A program made the position numbers and the translations under genes. 64,000 nucleotides of DNA. Source: Adineta ricciae (Eukaryota > Rotifera > Eurotatoria > Adinetida > Adinetidae). The stretch's first letter is position 1. Each line of letters opens with the position of its first letter. Below the pieces are notes generated by a model. It did no database searches, had not been told where the DNA came from, and was given only the letters and a program-made list of their open reading frames with translations. Shown here in pieces: positions 51,039 to 64,000 of this stretch. The stretch is from positions 124,001 to 188,000 of the forward strand of contig CAJNOJ010000128.1 of the NCBI GenBank assembly GCA_905250025.1, written 5' to 3'.

Positions 51039-51232
51039 AATGAATGATTCTTCTTTTTCATGTGATATATTACATGGAGACTAAAAACCGTTGTCATTTG
51101 TACATGTATAATGAAATTTCATCTGATGTGACATTGGAAATTGAAGAGCAAAAAACATCCACATGTATATAGAATAATTAAAAACGCGTCTATCACCTGT
51201 TACAGAGTTCATTCGTTTCAAAGTCATTAGTT

Positions 51233-52645
51233 TTATCCATGATTGTACGGATTCGAGTGATGATTAAGTAAGCTGGATGATAGATTGTGCATACGCATAT
51301 TTCTTGTGTACTCATCTTCTGTATGTGGATGTTGTGTTGAATATTGAGAATGAAATGGCATTGTATTATCCTAAAGAGAAAGAGCTCAGCAAGATCTCTC
51401 ATACCCTTCTATTCGTAGTTCACTTACAATCGTTGAACGAACGTTAAAATCACATGTTGACGGTGGAAATGGCGAATAGAACGCCGCTGCTGCAGCAGCC
51501 GCACTAGTAGCTGGATCAGTTGCCATCATGATGCTCGTTGGCGATGATGTCGATGCATTTCCTCGACTGCCAAACATTTGATGAAACGTTGATGATGATG
51601 ATGTCGGATTAGGTGAAAACATTTTCGATGTCAGACGAGCAGTCGACGATAAGGAAATGCCGCCCGATGATGACGAATTATGAGATTGTTTACGAGCCTT
51701 TGCTCGTCGATTTTGAAACCATACCTAAAAATTAAATTTAACAATCATCAGACCATGTAGCAATCCGATTCACCATGACATGTGTGTGAAGGGAAGTATC
51801 ATTACGAAGAAGAAGAGGAAAATGACACCTAGTTCTATTGAGTCTAAAGAAGCAGTCCATATGTCCACGTTTTGTTGAATTCGTTGCCGCTATGATGCCG
51901 ATTTCTTGTCTTTCCTTTTCTTTTTTTTTCAATGAACAGTTGTTCGGAACGACACGTCTCGATTCAAATTACAAGCGCAAAGAAAAAGTGAAAGAATGTG
52001 TAAGAAAACGAACAAGAGAGTAATAGAGAGGGAACGATGCAGCTAAAATGAGTACTGAATGTGTGAATTAACGACATGCAATCTGAAAATAGAACTATCA
52101 AATGAACCGTGTTACCATAACAGACGGCATACAATTTGAGTGGAAAATCAGTGTAAATGGAATCAGAAAATATGCATGCAAACAGTTTTCATCTGTGCCT
52201 CGAGGGAAATGTTGAATAGAAATTTTGAAAAAATATACAACTGACTATCGCATTGTACTTGACTTTTTTTTTCTCTCTAGGAAAAGCGAGGATGAATAAG
52301 TACCTGAATACGAGCTTCGTTCAATTTTGTCGTACGAGCTAACTCTTCACGTAAATATATGTCAGGATAATGGCCTTTGGCAAATGATGATTCAAGTTCG
52401 ATAAGTTGTTCTTGAGTGAACGTTGTTCGATGTCGTCGACGTGCTGATGTATGATTGCGTTGTTGGTTTTGTAAATGTTGTTCATGTGGCGAAAGAAGAT
52501 GTTGTTGATCCAGCGATGCGCTAGATGCAGTTGTCGGTATGGCCGATGAAGAGGATGAAGGTGGGATAAATGAATGATTTATTGTTGAACCGTCATGTTG
52601 CTTCGTTCGTTTGAATGCACCAGTATTTACTATAAAGAAAAACAA
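51233..52645 (-). CDS. paired-class homeobox protein, PROP1/UNC-42 type (copy A), first exon not found
   Basis: A nuclear transcription factor. The homeodomain is split at residues 46/47 by a 579-base intron (51725-52303): [20 protein letters not shown], then LNEARIQ, and after the splice [13 protein letters not shown]. It has glutamine at position 50. A Ser/Thr- and Ala-rich C-terminal region includes a run of eight alanines (near 51485-51510), and a last exon (51233-51371) ends [13 protein letters not shown]. Upstream of the homeodomain is [13 protein letters not shown], parallel to [10 protein letters not shown] in the neighbouring copy B, entered by a phase-1 intron in both. The exon before 52645 lies somewhere in 52646-53855, but I could not place it, so the start is open. 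The closest known types are PROP1 and nematode UNC-42. Confidence 0.82.
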
Positions 52646-53855
52646 GAGAATGAATCGATTTATTCGTAGTTTCTAAAAATAATCATAATCATAATTACAT
52701 GAAGTAATTATATAATTGTTATTTTCCAACATAGTCTTGCTTTTTGTATCGTGTAGATTCAAAGAATTCGATTACTGTGCTCTGATGATCTTTCAACAAG
52801 ATTGTCTTCTTTCTTATTTTTCTATCTTCTTTTTGAATCGGTCGGATAACTCAAGTATTCGTCGTTCAATGAGAGAAGAGAAAAGGGAAGAGAAGACGCG
52901 CATTGGAAATGAAAAATGACAAGGAGAAAAAGAAGAAGTAGGAGAGAGAAAAAAAAGCGATGAATGGTTGCACGGCGGATGTGCTCCGTTCAACATGATG
53001 ATCAACGACCAATCGGCATGATGTTTTATGCAGCAGCATCAGTTTGATCTTGTATACATCTAGACAAGAGTATTACAAAGGAAAAAGAAAACATCGAACA
53101 AGAATTTAGATTGCAATCAACTAGTGATTGTTAGTTGGACTCGATGAAACGAGACAGTCAGATAATTATTCATTCAAAGATGAATTTCTGAGGAGGTTTC
53201 TTCGAAGAAAAAACAAGACTTTACTTTGCTATGTTCATTTGTACAAATTGGTCATTGTTCGGTTGATATTCGGACATATTTGATTGTATTTACGACATCA
53301 GGAGTAAAAGTATTCGCGTCTGATGCCAGTTTGTGCTTTCTTCATCTCTTTATATATAGATATGTAGCGTTTTTTTTTCTCTTTTTTTTCTTTCTATAAG
53401 AAGAATGAAGTGGATCAAAATTAGATTTTTGTACTACTGTAAAATTTGATTACTTCCAGTGAACACATTAGCAAGTGTGAAGAAAATCGGGAAAAGGGTG
53501 TTACCGTTACAAGATTTGTTTGAATTCAACTCTCTCAGCAAGAAACATGAACAACATTGATTCCTAGGTCTGAATCCTATCGAGTAAATCGCTGATAAAT
53601 AGCGAGATATTCGCTAATCGCTTGTATAGGATAAGAGTTTATATTGAATTAGTTGTTATTATAACAATGAAATTAACTAAGTCAGATAAAGAGAGAAGAG
53701 AAAAACTAATAAATTTCTCTTTTTTTCTCTTTGTATCATTTTTTGCTTTCTTTATTTAGAGAACAAAATGGCACAAACATATACAGAGGGAGATATTTTC
53801 ACTGTTAAAAGGTAAGACAGATACATGCGTACGCACACACACACACACACACTGT
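52646..53855. other. spacer between the two homeobox genes
   Basis: About 1.2 kb. It should contain the missing first exon and promoter of copy A, but no open stretch with an ATG and a phase-1 donor stood out. An (AC)n tract lies at its downstream edge. Confidence 0.4.
53834..53852. repeat. (AC)n microsatellite
   Basis: An AC dinucleotide run immediately beyond the stop codon of homeobox copy B (stop at 53856-53858), within its 3' region. Confidence 0.85.
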
Positions 53856-55611
53856 TCAAGCCGGATAATGAAGCATCGATGTATGATCAACACGAAACGA
53901 TGAGAGACTTTTATTGTACCAATCCGTATCTTGAAAAGCTAATGGATTGTCCTAGAAGAAAAGATGGGAGATAGTGTCTTGTGTAGAACTCATTGATTTG
54001 TACCTGCCGAATTCCAGCAGTCAGTGGTGAAAATTGCGAGTATGCAACCGCTGACGGTGGATACCGTATCTGATTTGAAACAACCGAATTCGTGCCAGTA
54101 GGTGTTGATCCTGTTGACCCATATTGGTACGGTCTTCCAGCTGATGTTTGATAGAAATTTCTCATCATTGCATTGCATGGCGAGATAACTGGGGAAAGAG
54201 CTTTTTGTAATTGTTTTTCTTGTTTACGATATTTCGCTCTTCGATTTTGAAACCAAACCTTTAGGAAAAGAAATACATAGATCAAGTCACGTTCATCTCT
54301 CTGTGTTATTTTGTCTTCGATAAAGCTATTGGCTAATAATATTTGTTGATACATGCGTATTGAATTGTCAATGCACGAGCTAATCGATAGAGGACGAGAA
54401 CGACAAGACTTATCTTTTTCTCTCGTGTATTGATGTAGTCGTTTTCTTGTCGGTCGACTGCACATACTCATTAGAAATCTATTCTTACGCGACGATGGAG
54501 TTTGAACGCTTGATTCAATTATCAAACTATGTGCGCGTCGATGTACTTGGACCATTCGTTCTCATCTTTTTTTCTTTCGGTCTGTCTTCTACAGGCAATG
54601 CTTCACTCGACATTTCCTCTTATGCTTGTCAATCATACAGACATCTATGACATATAGATGGATGTCGGAGGAAAAAAGTTTTTCTCTTCTCCTTCTTCTT
54701 CTTCTTCTTTTTTCTGTTGTTCGTCATACTAACTTGAATGCGAGCTTCGTTTAATTTTGTAATTCGAGCTAGTTCTTCACGACAGTATATATCTGGATAA
54801 TGACTTTTCCCAAACGCTGTTTCAAGTTCAGCTAATTGTTCTTGGGTAAACGTTGTTCGATGTCGACGTCTTGCTGGTGTCGGACATTGACTAGTTGGAT
54901 TCGATAATGAATGACGGGAAGATTGACTGGAATTCGTTGAATGTGCAGGAGAAAGATTGTTGGAAGAGTTGTTTGATGGAGTAGATTGTAAATTGAGAGG
55001 TGGCATCGGCACATGTGGATAATGAGAATTGTAGGATTGTAATTGATGATATGGATGAGTGTTCAATAAAAGAGATTCATGTTTGATTTTCTTAAATGCT
55101 CCGCTATCGGATTGCCCTAGATAACCAAATTATTTGTCGATTATTTTCATGTTATCTGAAGTTTAAACGAACCTGATGGATTAGAAATGAATTGTAAATT
55201 CGAGTTAGGAGATTGACTCATGAGATTGAATGGTGATGGTGCACTTGGAATTGATGAGGAAGACGATGTTATTGCTAGTGCTGGCTGAGATAGAGTTCGG
55301 TTGAGAGCATAGAAACTGGCGTAAGGATCGTCGGATGTATTTGCTGGTAATCTGAACGGCGTTGAAACATTACGCTTAGAATCACATCCTGAAGTGTCGG
55401 AGTTAGTTGTATTGTTTGTTGTACTCGAAGTTAAGCTTGCCGCTGCTAAGCCAATTGCTGCAGGTGTAGTTATCGATGGTCCACAATCATTAACTGTATT
55501 CGAGGCATTATCATCGTTATTGAATGTGGATGATTGTGAGTATGTCGTGTTGTTTGTCGTAATTGATGATGATGATATTTGATTTGTCGTATTGTGGGTT
55601 AAAGTTGACAT
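53856..55611 (-). CDS. paired-class homeobox protein, PROP1/UNC-42 type (copy B)
   Basis: A nuclear transcription factor of the PROP1/UNC-42 family; UNC-42 specifies neuron identities in nematodes and PROP1 acts in pituitary development. The first ATG (55611) opens a Ser/Thr/Asn-rich exon. Next comes [19 protein letters not shown], a low-complexity linker, and the homeodomain [40 protein letters not shown], then after a 476-base intron at 46/47 [20 protein letters not shown]. The post-homeodomain [12 protein letters not shown] closely resembles UNC-42 and its fly counterpart. The protein ends with [21 protein letters not shown] at 53856. It matches copy A in intron positions and phases, the GAFK motif and the DN-start of the final exon, so the two are tandem duplicates. 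Confidence 0.88.
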
Positions 55612-56793
55612 TTTGTTTTGTATGTGTTGATCAAAATTCAATTATTCGTTATTCATTGATAATGATTATTATCTTAGTAAAGAGAAAAGTGAATAAGTGG
55701 TTAAAATATGATTTGCCCGTTTTCTTCTCGATCTAGTCGTTTTTCTTTATTATATCATTATCAACATAGAGTATTCAATTTCCAAGACTCTTAATTTGAG
55801 GTGACTAATTTTGTTAGAAGAGAAATCAACACTTATACTACTGATAATAACTTGAAGAACAAGAAGAAAGAAGAAGAAGAGTACTAAGTAATTGACAAAG
55901 GCAGTATGAATATATCGACAGCGGTGAAAAGAAGATGATGCACGTCCGATAAGTCGAATGCGAAACGAAGGAGACAACTTCATTAGGAAAGAAGAGAACT
56001 CGCAAAAGTTGCAGCTTACGAATGAAATTTACTTCCATTAGCCTAATGTTGTTCCTGCTCACATACACATTGATGTTCCTGAACATTGTAGCTAAGAAAG
56101 CTCTTGAGAATCAATGCATTTCTTTTCGTCCTCTCTTTTTCTTTTCTCTACGTTACCATCTCTTTTTTTCTCCAGTTTGGTTTTCTCCTCCAATAGGAAC
56201 TAGGATGAATAAGAGCGATCGATTACTATTGGGTGAGATGAAATACGAAAATTTTTTTTCCCACAAACAACAACTGCTGTCAGTTCTTCTTTTGGTACGC
56301 GAAGAAGAAAGAAGAGAAGAAAAGAATGAATTGTTTTGTAAGACAAGTGTTATATTGTTGTTCACGTACGATGAATTATTCGAGCAGATTTCGTTCTCGT
56401 TAGGGTGCTATCGACTGGCCATCGATTCTCAGATGACAACGCCGATGAACAAGTTGCATTAATTGAGCGATTGCCACAAGCGTTTCTCTCTCTCTCTCTT
56501 TTTCTCTATTCATCTGTTCAGCGTAATGCTTGAGGCAGAAGTGCGAGAGATTCTTTTCTTCATTAGACCACCTACTGAGGAAATTCAGACGAGAACGAAA
56601 CTGCCAAATGGTAACCACATTCCTTCTTTGAAAATATCAACTGAATCGACAAAAGTTGAGAGCATTGAATAGTTTTCATCAGCAATTCGTTTTCAAAGAT
56701 ATGAATTTACTCGAATGTTTCAATGTAACAAATCTATTAGGTATTTTTACTAGCAAATGTAGAAAAACAAACAAAAGAACGATGGTGATAGGA
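55612..56793. other. intergenic region upstream of homeobox copy B
   Basis: About 1.2 kb. One plus-strand open frame (56022-56462) starts with a hydrophobic stretch but shows no family resemblance and overlaps repetitive TTTTTC/GAAGAA sequence. Otherwise nothing is seen. Confidence 0.4.
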
Positions 56794-57330
56794 TCAAATG
56801 CCAGCTCGATCAGGTTTTGGTTTGGCAAATTGCGGTGCACGACGGATCTTGTTCAATTTTGGTCTAAAATATAAATCAAAACAGCAGCTATTTTCGTTAT
56901 AAGTTCATCGTTAGATTTACGTTTGTTTAAACACAGCTGGATGTTCGTTAAACATTTGTGCTAATTGTTCAGTTTCCAAGCGGAAATCTTTCTTCGTTAC
57001 TTCTTTTTTATAAAATCGACTCTCGTAATCTTGTCGAACTTGAGCATTGAATACATTACTATCAGCCTACAATTGATCACATACATACTGACAGGTTCAA
57101 CATGTTGTCTAACATACTTGTGCAAAACTCGCATCAGTGCGATCGATGGGTTTAGTGAATTCATACGGATGTGGTTTTTCCGGATGATAACAAACGATGT
57201 GATTAGAGTCAGGTGCCATCGCAATACATGGATTTGGTAGATTAATAGTAGAATCTGATGAGACGAATGCCGACAATGTTTTTGTTGTTAGAGGTCGTGC
57301 TAATAGTCTTTTATAAAGAACTCGATACAT
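56794..57330 (-). CDS. MRPL42: mitochondrial ribosomal protein mL42
   Basis: A small structural subunit of the mitochondrial ribosome. Three exons encode a protein starting MYRVLYKRLLARPLTTKTLS, a basic, acid-free mitochondrial presequence. The family-defining block is HIVCYHPEKPHPYEFTKPID (57109-57230), followed by QVRQDYESRFYKKEVTKKDF and LAQMF (56930-57065), which parallel the mL42 helix and its QLSKMF-like segment. A last exon adds PKLNKIRRAPQFAKPKPDRA with a stop at 56794. Length and exon order fit the family. The C-terminus is divergent. Confidence 0.85.
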
Positions 57331-57692
57331 TTTCAATCTGGAAAAAGCGAATTAACCTATATTCTTGTTGTTGATGTTGTTTTTCTTTTTTGAACAAAAT
57401 GAGATGTATACAAGTTAGACCAGGTATATGCAGAAAAAGAAAATGAACGAACGGACAAATAGGGATGGAAGAGTATCGATTGAGATCCGTAATCAACTAA
57501 AACTTCCGTTTTTCTAATAAATTTTCGAATATGTTGTGAAGAAAACAAAAAAGGAAGAAAATCAACAAAACAAAAACACAAGATGCTGACATGTTGAAGT
57601 AGCGGAAATAGAAAATAAATAAAACGACGAATATGCTTCATATTGGTTCGAAACACATGATAAATTGACTACAATTCAGGTCTATTAATATA
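57331..57692. other. short intergenic region between MRPL42 and MANF
   Basis: About 360 bases between two same-strand genes: MRPL42 promoter and MANF 3' flank. Nothing else visible. Confidence 0.45.
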
Positions 57693-58410
57693 TCATAGGT
57701 CTTTTTTAGTGGCATCGCCGGATGGTTTGACGTATTTGTCTTTGACTTCGTTAATACGTTTGATGAATTCGGATTTTTCAATGAAGTCAGCAGTTTCACC
57801 CCAATCGCTCAAGATTTTCTTTAAATCTTTCACTTTCAGTTTACTTAAATCAACGGCATTGACGTCGATTTGTTTTTCTAAAAGAAGAATTACGAATAAT
57901 TCACAACGAACACACAGTAATGCATTCATTTACCATATTTAAGGTCACAGATTTGTGGATTGGTTTTGAAAAGTCGTTCGCGACAGATCTTTTCCACTGG
58001 TATGCCCCATGCAAGTGGTTTCGAGAGATCACCAATAGCATATGTGGCTGATGTTTCTAATGCACCAATGTAGTAACACTAAACGAAAACCGAAATTCGA
58101 ATATTTGATCGGTAAATTAATGGAAATAGATTTACCAATCGATGTTCCTTTGTGTCAACTTTGACTTTGGCGCAGAACTTTTTGAATGCTTTTTCGATCT
58201 TCTCCGGACTGCTTTTCTCATCGGCTGTTAGTGAATCTGCAAATTGGCCAACAGTTTTGATGCATACTAAAGGAAAAGTTACAGTACAAGTAGAAATCTC
58301 ACTCAGTATTTACCTTCGCAATGTTGTTCATCAACAGCTTTCTTTGACTGTACTGCTGATATTGTAAATATCAGGGCGAGAGAAAATATAATGTATGTGT
58401 ATGATTGCAT
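57693..58410 (-). CDS. MANF: MANF/CDNF neurotrophic factor lacking the CXXC motif
   Basis: A small ER-resident and secreted protein of the MANF/CDNF family that protects cells under ER stress. The start at 58410 gives a signal peptide ([20 protein letters not shown]). The N-terminal saposin-like domain keeps its six cysteines: [25 protein letters not shown] and ICDLKY. The C-terminal SAP-like domain (57693-57895) reads [20 protein letters not shown] followed by [20 protein letters not shown]. Family members have CKGC at the place where this protein has ADFI, so the CXXC is missing and the segment is one residue shorter. The end KKDL resembles the family ER-retention tail. Four exons. Confidence 0.92.
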
Positions 58411-58764
58411 GGTTTCAATTCAATGAATAAAACGTAACGGAAGAATCGAGTATATAATGGATTTAAAACGAGATGTATGACACGAATGGGATGATGTATT
58501 AATGTGTTTTGAGTGCGTGGCGAAGCGGGAATAAGTTCGACGGGGTCCACCGTTGTCAGACAAGTATTTGGTTAAGTCATAGCCAATCAAAACTTTATCA
58601 GAGTCCTTTACAAAATTGTCGCTAATATACGCGTGAGTCAATAACATCTGTTTGCATACTTCTTATTTTACACCTCGAAACAGAGACAGTGGTCAAATGA
58701 ACAGTTTAGAAGAATCATTCGATGTTTAATTTTTTATTAAATCTGACTTAAATTATTTACAAAG

Positions 58765-60081
58765 TTATGATCTTGATCGATCGCGTCGACGACGATCACG
58801 GTAGTCATCACGATGAGATCGGTCACGATCTCGGTCGTACCGGCGATCACGATCATATTTATGATGACGATCTCGATCATGATGTCGATCGCGGTGTGAG
58901 TTACGATCACGCTCATCATCGTAGCGACGACGTTTCTCATCCTCTCTATATCGGCTCGACGATGACTTCGATGTAGGCGGCTGTTGTTGTTTTCGCTCGG
59001 CTTCCGCTAATTTGAGTTTTCTTTGTTTCTTATCGTGTTCCCATTTTGCTTTAGCAACACTTTGACTGAAATCGACATGGATACGTCGATCATCAATGAG
59101 CACATTGTCCATCTTAAAGTATGCTCGTTCGGCATCTTCTTCAGTTTCATATTCGATGAATGCATAGCAAAGTGAATCACCGGTTTTCTTATCACGCACA
59201 ATTTCACAACTGAGAATTTCACCGAATCGACTGAATATTGTTTCTAAATCTTCATCAGTGGTCACCGGATTTAATTTACATACGAAGAGAACGTTTTCCG
59301 GTGGTTTCATATCAGCCTTGACAAAACAAAAAAAAAAGTCGAAATTACGTTGATTGTTTGACAGATAGATTTAACATACCTCTGGCAAGTCACCAATCAA
59401 TTCGAGAATCTGTGCTCGAGCTTGTGCTTCTTTCTCTTCAATATACTCTTTTATTTCATCATCAGTCTTTCCTTGTATCCGATCTTCTTCGAACAACTCA
59501 TCGAAACCAATCATTGACGATTTCACTCGTTCAATTGTTGGCGATGGTGAACGGTCAGGAATGTCCAACACTGCTGGTACTTCAAATGGATTTGACAAAA
59601 TAACTGTATGAATAATTCGTATATCATGATAAGGTCGAAAATCGTGTCCAACAACAGCGATATTGATCTTATCCAACACATCCCACCCATCAACAGTTTC
59701 ACCAAAAACCGTGTGAACACCATCTAATGAGTCCAGATTCGGAACTAAGGTGAAGAAAAATTGTGAACCATGTTGATTATTTGTGTTATTAACCATTGAA
59801 ATCGCTCCGCGTTTTCGATGTTTGATCAATGGTTTCTTTTCCATATCGAAATATTTTGCTTGTTCACCGTATAGTTGCTGGTAAATGGATTCTCCACCTC
59901 GGCCAGTACCAGTTGGATCACCTGTCTGCGCAATGAAGTTCGTTTGAATCGAATGAAATAAGCAGAAATTGTAATATTTCATTTGACATAGGAGAAGAAA
60001 ATTTTTACATGCTACCGGCCGTTCTTCATGATACAAATCGACGGTAATATCGCCTAGGGTTGTCTCTAGTACAACTGCCAT
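58765..60081 (-). CDS. PPIL4: cyclophilin-RRM protein PPIL4
   Basis: A nuclear peptidyl-prolyl isomerase with an RNA-binding domain, found with spliceosomes. The start at 60081 gives the cyclophilin-like domain ([75 protein letters not shown]). After a helical linker ([20 protein letters not shown]) and one 68-base intron comes an RRM ([40 protein letters not shown]). The C-terminus is a long Arg/Asp/His-rich tail with RDRD-type repeats ending RRRDRSRS at 58765. Domain order and lengths match animal PPIL4 closely. Confidence 0.95.
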
Positions 60082-60394
60082 TGCAATTTTCTAATCTAGA
60101 ATAAATGGAAAAGATTTTTTTCAAGTTTTATTTCAGTTTATTTTATTTCATTTTTTTGTTGAACATTTCTTTTGGAAATTTTATAGTTTTTTTTTGTGCT
60201 TTTTTTTCACTTTGTTACAGACTACAAGCGCATTTATATACAACAGTTCAGCCAAAAGGAAAACAAAAGAAGTGAAATGACAGGCACACAAAGAGAAACG
60301 AATAGAAAGGTTTTTTTTTGTTCCTTAAAATGGAAAAAAACAAACAAATGGAATAACGAAAACGAATGTATCAAACAACGAGAAACATAATGTA
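60082..60394. other. short intergenic region between PPIL4 and poly(A) polymerase
   Basis: About 310 bases rich in poly(T) runs. It serves as PPIL4 upstream and PAPOL 3' flank; no gene. Confidence 0.45.
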
Positions 60395-62396
<2,002 letters not shown>

Positions 62397-63413
62397 ATTC
62401 CAAATTTATAACATAGCAAGCATTAAGGAGTGAATTTATTCACTAGTATTAACAATATCCCATTATTGTTCTACAATGATGAAATATCTACGTTAATAAG
62501 CACAAGATATAACGACAAATCAGCGACTTTTCCCTTCCGTCATTTTCTCGTATTTCAGTCCGTGACTCGACATTGTACGAACCAATCAGATTCACTCGTC
62601 CGACCTCTATATGTATCGTGGTAACACACCTATGCATATTTATTGTTCAATGTGAAGAAGAAATGAAAAATTGCTGGAAAAAGTTTTTCTCACAAATTCA
62701 AGTTTTTTCTCGAGCACAAAAACAATTGAAAACAACTTAAATAAAATAAATAAACTGGTCATGTCATTATACAGATAGTTTATTGAACATAAGGACACGC
62801 AGACAGATGTTCAGTTAATCTGATTAATTGACAATTCTTCTTTTTTCCTTTCAGATGATTGAACAGCGCACAGAAAAAGTTGTGTGCCAAGCCAAATTTC
62901 ATTCTCTCAATGAATGGTAATGGAAATGACAGACAATCATTTCGTGTCATTTCATCAATGATTTGTTCTATTCTAGAATCTCAATGAAAATTCGTGCTAT
63001 TTACATCTATTTCGTTTTTGAAGGTAAATGACTCGTTGTACTTATTTTTACTTCTCACTCAAGTATTTTATGATCACTTGACAGTCGAAAACAACAGTCC
63101 TCTCATCAATCATCTCGCCACTGAGATAGAATTTTCTCCAGATTATGTTTCGTCTTTGAAAATTTCATACGTAAAAAGAGAAACGCTGTTGTGTATGACT
63201 CATGAACATGTGTGCAAACGCGTTACCTAGCCGAATAGAAATAGGTCTGACGAATAGCAACAAGTTTTTTTTTCGTGCAGAACCGATCAATTTTATGTTT
63301 TGATGAATAAGTCCGGAAAGTATGGTACAAATAGCGAAGTTTTATCGCGTAGTACGAAACAGAAAGAAAAACGCCGACGACAAAAATAGTAGATACAAAT
63401 AGATATTATAAAA
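62397..63413. other. divergent intergenic region
   Basis: About 1 kb between PAPOL and the unrecognised plus-strand gene, transcribed away from each other. Promoters are expected; no clear element seen. The frame at 62994-63230 has no family resemblance. Confidence 0.45.
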
Positions 63414-64000
63414 ATGCATACATTTAATCGATTGCGTTCAAAAATTCATCATGAATCTTCTCATCCGTCGAGAACCACACCAGCGTCATTATCAACAAAA
63501 TTAACAACACATTTCATTCCTTCAGCAACTGCCGATTCTGCTAATACTACACCTACTCAATCTATTAGCATCTCAGCACCTATTATTAATTCGAAAGACA
63601 AGGTTATAATTATCGACAAAGATCAGACAAATAAGAGTCGTAATGAAGAGCAGATATCAGTTGTAGACGACGACAACATCGAAGAACAACTAATCTCATC
63701 AGAAGAAACAGAAAAAATGTCTGGTGAATGTACACATCTTGATGATCAGGTAGATTAGAAANTGCAGCTTCATCATCAAATTTAAGAATTCTTCCGAAGG
63801 TACAACTGATAAGACACTTGTCAACACTAATCTAATACATAAACGAAAGATGACATCAATGAACTATATATTTCTTTTTATTTCTCTATCTGTTAGCCCG
63901 TATCGTCCACATCAACATTAAGTAATTCATCATCGTCATCAATACAGAATATCGAAGTCACGTCAATAATGGTAGGTGCTAGTACGCGCGAAGAAGTTTT
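63414..64000 (+). CDS. unrecognised protein, N-terminal part
   Basis: The ATG at 63414 begins an open exon to 63749 encoding a Ser/Thr-rich, probably disordered segment (MHTFNRLRSKIHHESSHPSR, then an acidic stretch around EEQLISSEETEK). A GT donor at 63750 and a pyrimidine-rich acceptor at 63896 join it in phase to a second open exon starting PVSSTSTLSNSSSSSIQ that continues to the window edge. No domain is visible, so I assign no function. An ambiguous base (N) occurs at 63762 inside the predicted intron. Without the splice the frame would stop at 63758. Confidence 0.5.

Noticed and set aside
56022..56462. Plus-strand ORF of 146 codons starting with a signal-peptide-like segment
   Set aside because: The sequence is largely low-complexity T-rich/GAAGAA DNA with phenylalanine and serine runs, has no domain or conserved motif, and lies in the promoter region of a homeobox gene. 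Chance ORF is more likely.
58411..58764. Possible ER-stress response element upstream of MANF (CGTGG followed by spaced AT-rich bases near 58520)
   Set aside because: The second half-site does not fit the ERSE consensus, so a regulatory call is not supported.
58765..58976. Repetitive GATC/CGATC-like DNA on both strands considered as an independent repeat or plus-strand gene
   Set aside because: It encodes the RD-rich tail of PPIL4; the plus-strand frame is a shadow.

Overview
This is an AT-rich, gene-dense piece of an animal nuclear genome. The genes are interrupted by many very short introns (often 45-60 bases, GT..AG) and cover animal-specific functions: hemicentin, peroxidasin, intraflagellar transport, paired-class homeobox genes, a Ras-dva/RASD-type GTPase, MANF and SFSWAP. 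The compact introns, lineage-typical divergence and a bacterial-style GH130 glycoside phosphorylase with an intron suggest a bdelloid rotifer (Adineta/Rotaria-like). That placement is inference; no taxonomic marker is present.

Layout. 1-3207 (minus): 5' part of a hemicentin-like gene, its 3' end outside the window. 6294-7986 (plus): small Ras-like GTPase. 8211-8815 (minus): a decayed partial copy of the IFT56 3' end, followed by intact IFT56/TTC26 (10229-12840, minus). 13262-17505 (minus): peroxidasin-like gene with three Ig domains, a haem peroxidase domain and a half VWC. 18712-21974 (minus): RFC4, SRA1 and a probable COX7A-like membrane protein. 22224-23520 (plus): secreted pancreatic-type lipase with a giant charged lid. 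24056-26485 (minus): LC3/Atg8 and PDCD10/CCM3. 27047-32899 (plus): SFSWAP and mitochondrial SHMT. 33994-35383 (minus): class A GPCR. 35384-39095: large apparently non-coding gap. 39096-41913 (plus): TTLL10-like gene carrying an in-frame stop, tail to tail with a divergent FANCB-like gene (41986-44487, minus). 44738-47102 (minus): RPS27A with a degenerate ubiquitin moiety, and LCLAT1-like acyltransferase. 47504-48035 (plus): MCFD2. 48907-49558 (plus): broken unknown gene. 49917-51038 (plus): GH130 enzyme. 51233-55611 (minus): two tandem PROP1/UNC-42-type homeobox genes. 56794-62396 (minus): MRPL42, MANF, PPIL4 and poly(A) polymerase. 63414-end (plus): 5' end of an unrecognised gene.

Most genes are unrelated housekeeping or developmental loci and do not form a pathway together. 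The most notable points are protein-level departures from family norms: MANF without its CXXC, RPS27A with a ubiquitin half lacking I44/K48/K63/R72/R74, a lipase whose lid is about 76 residues with an RVKR motif, and a TTLL gene with a stop at an otherwise phase-perfect splice junction. Recent duplication is also visible (IFT56 relic, homeobox tandem). I found no CRISPR array, rRNA, tRNA, intact transposon or recognisable virus-derived gene. Exon limits were read by eye from splice motifs, reading frame and family resemblance, with no alignment or transcript support.
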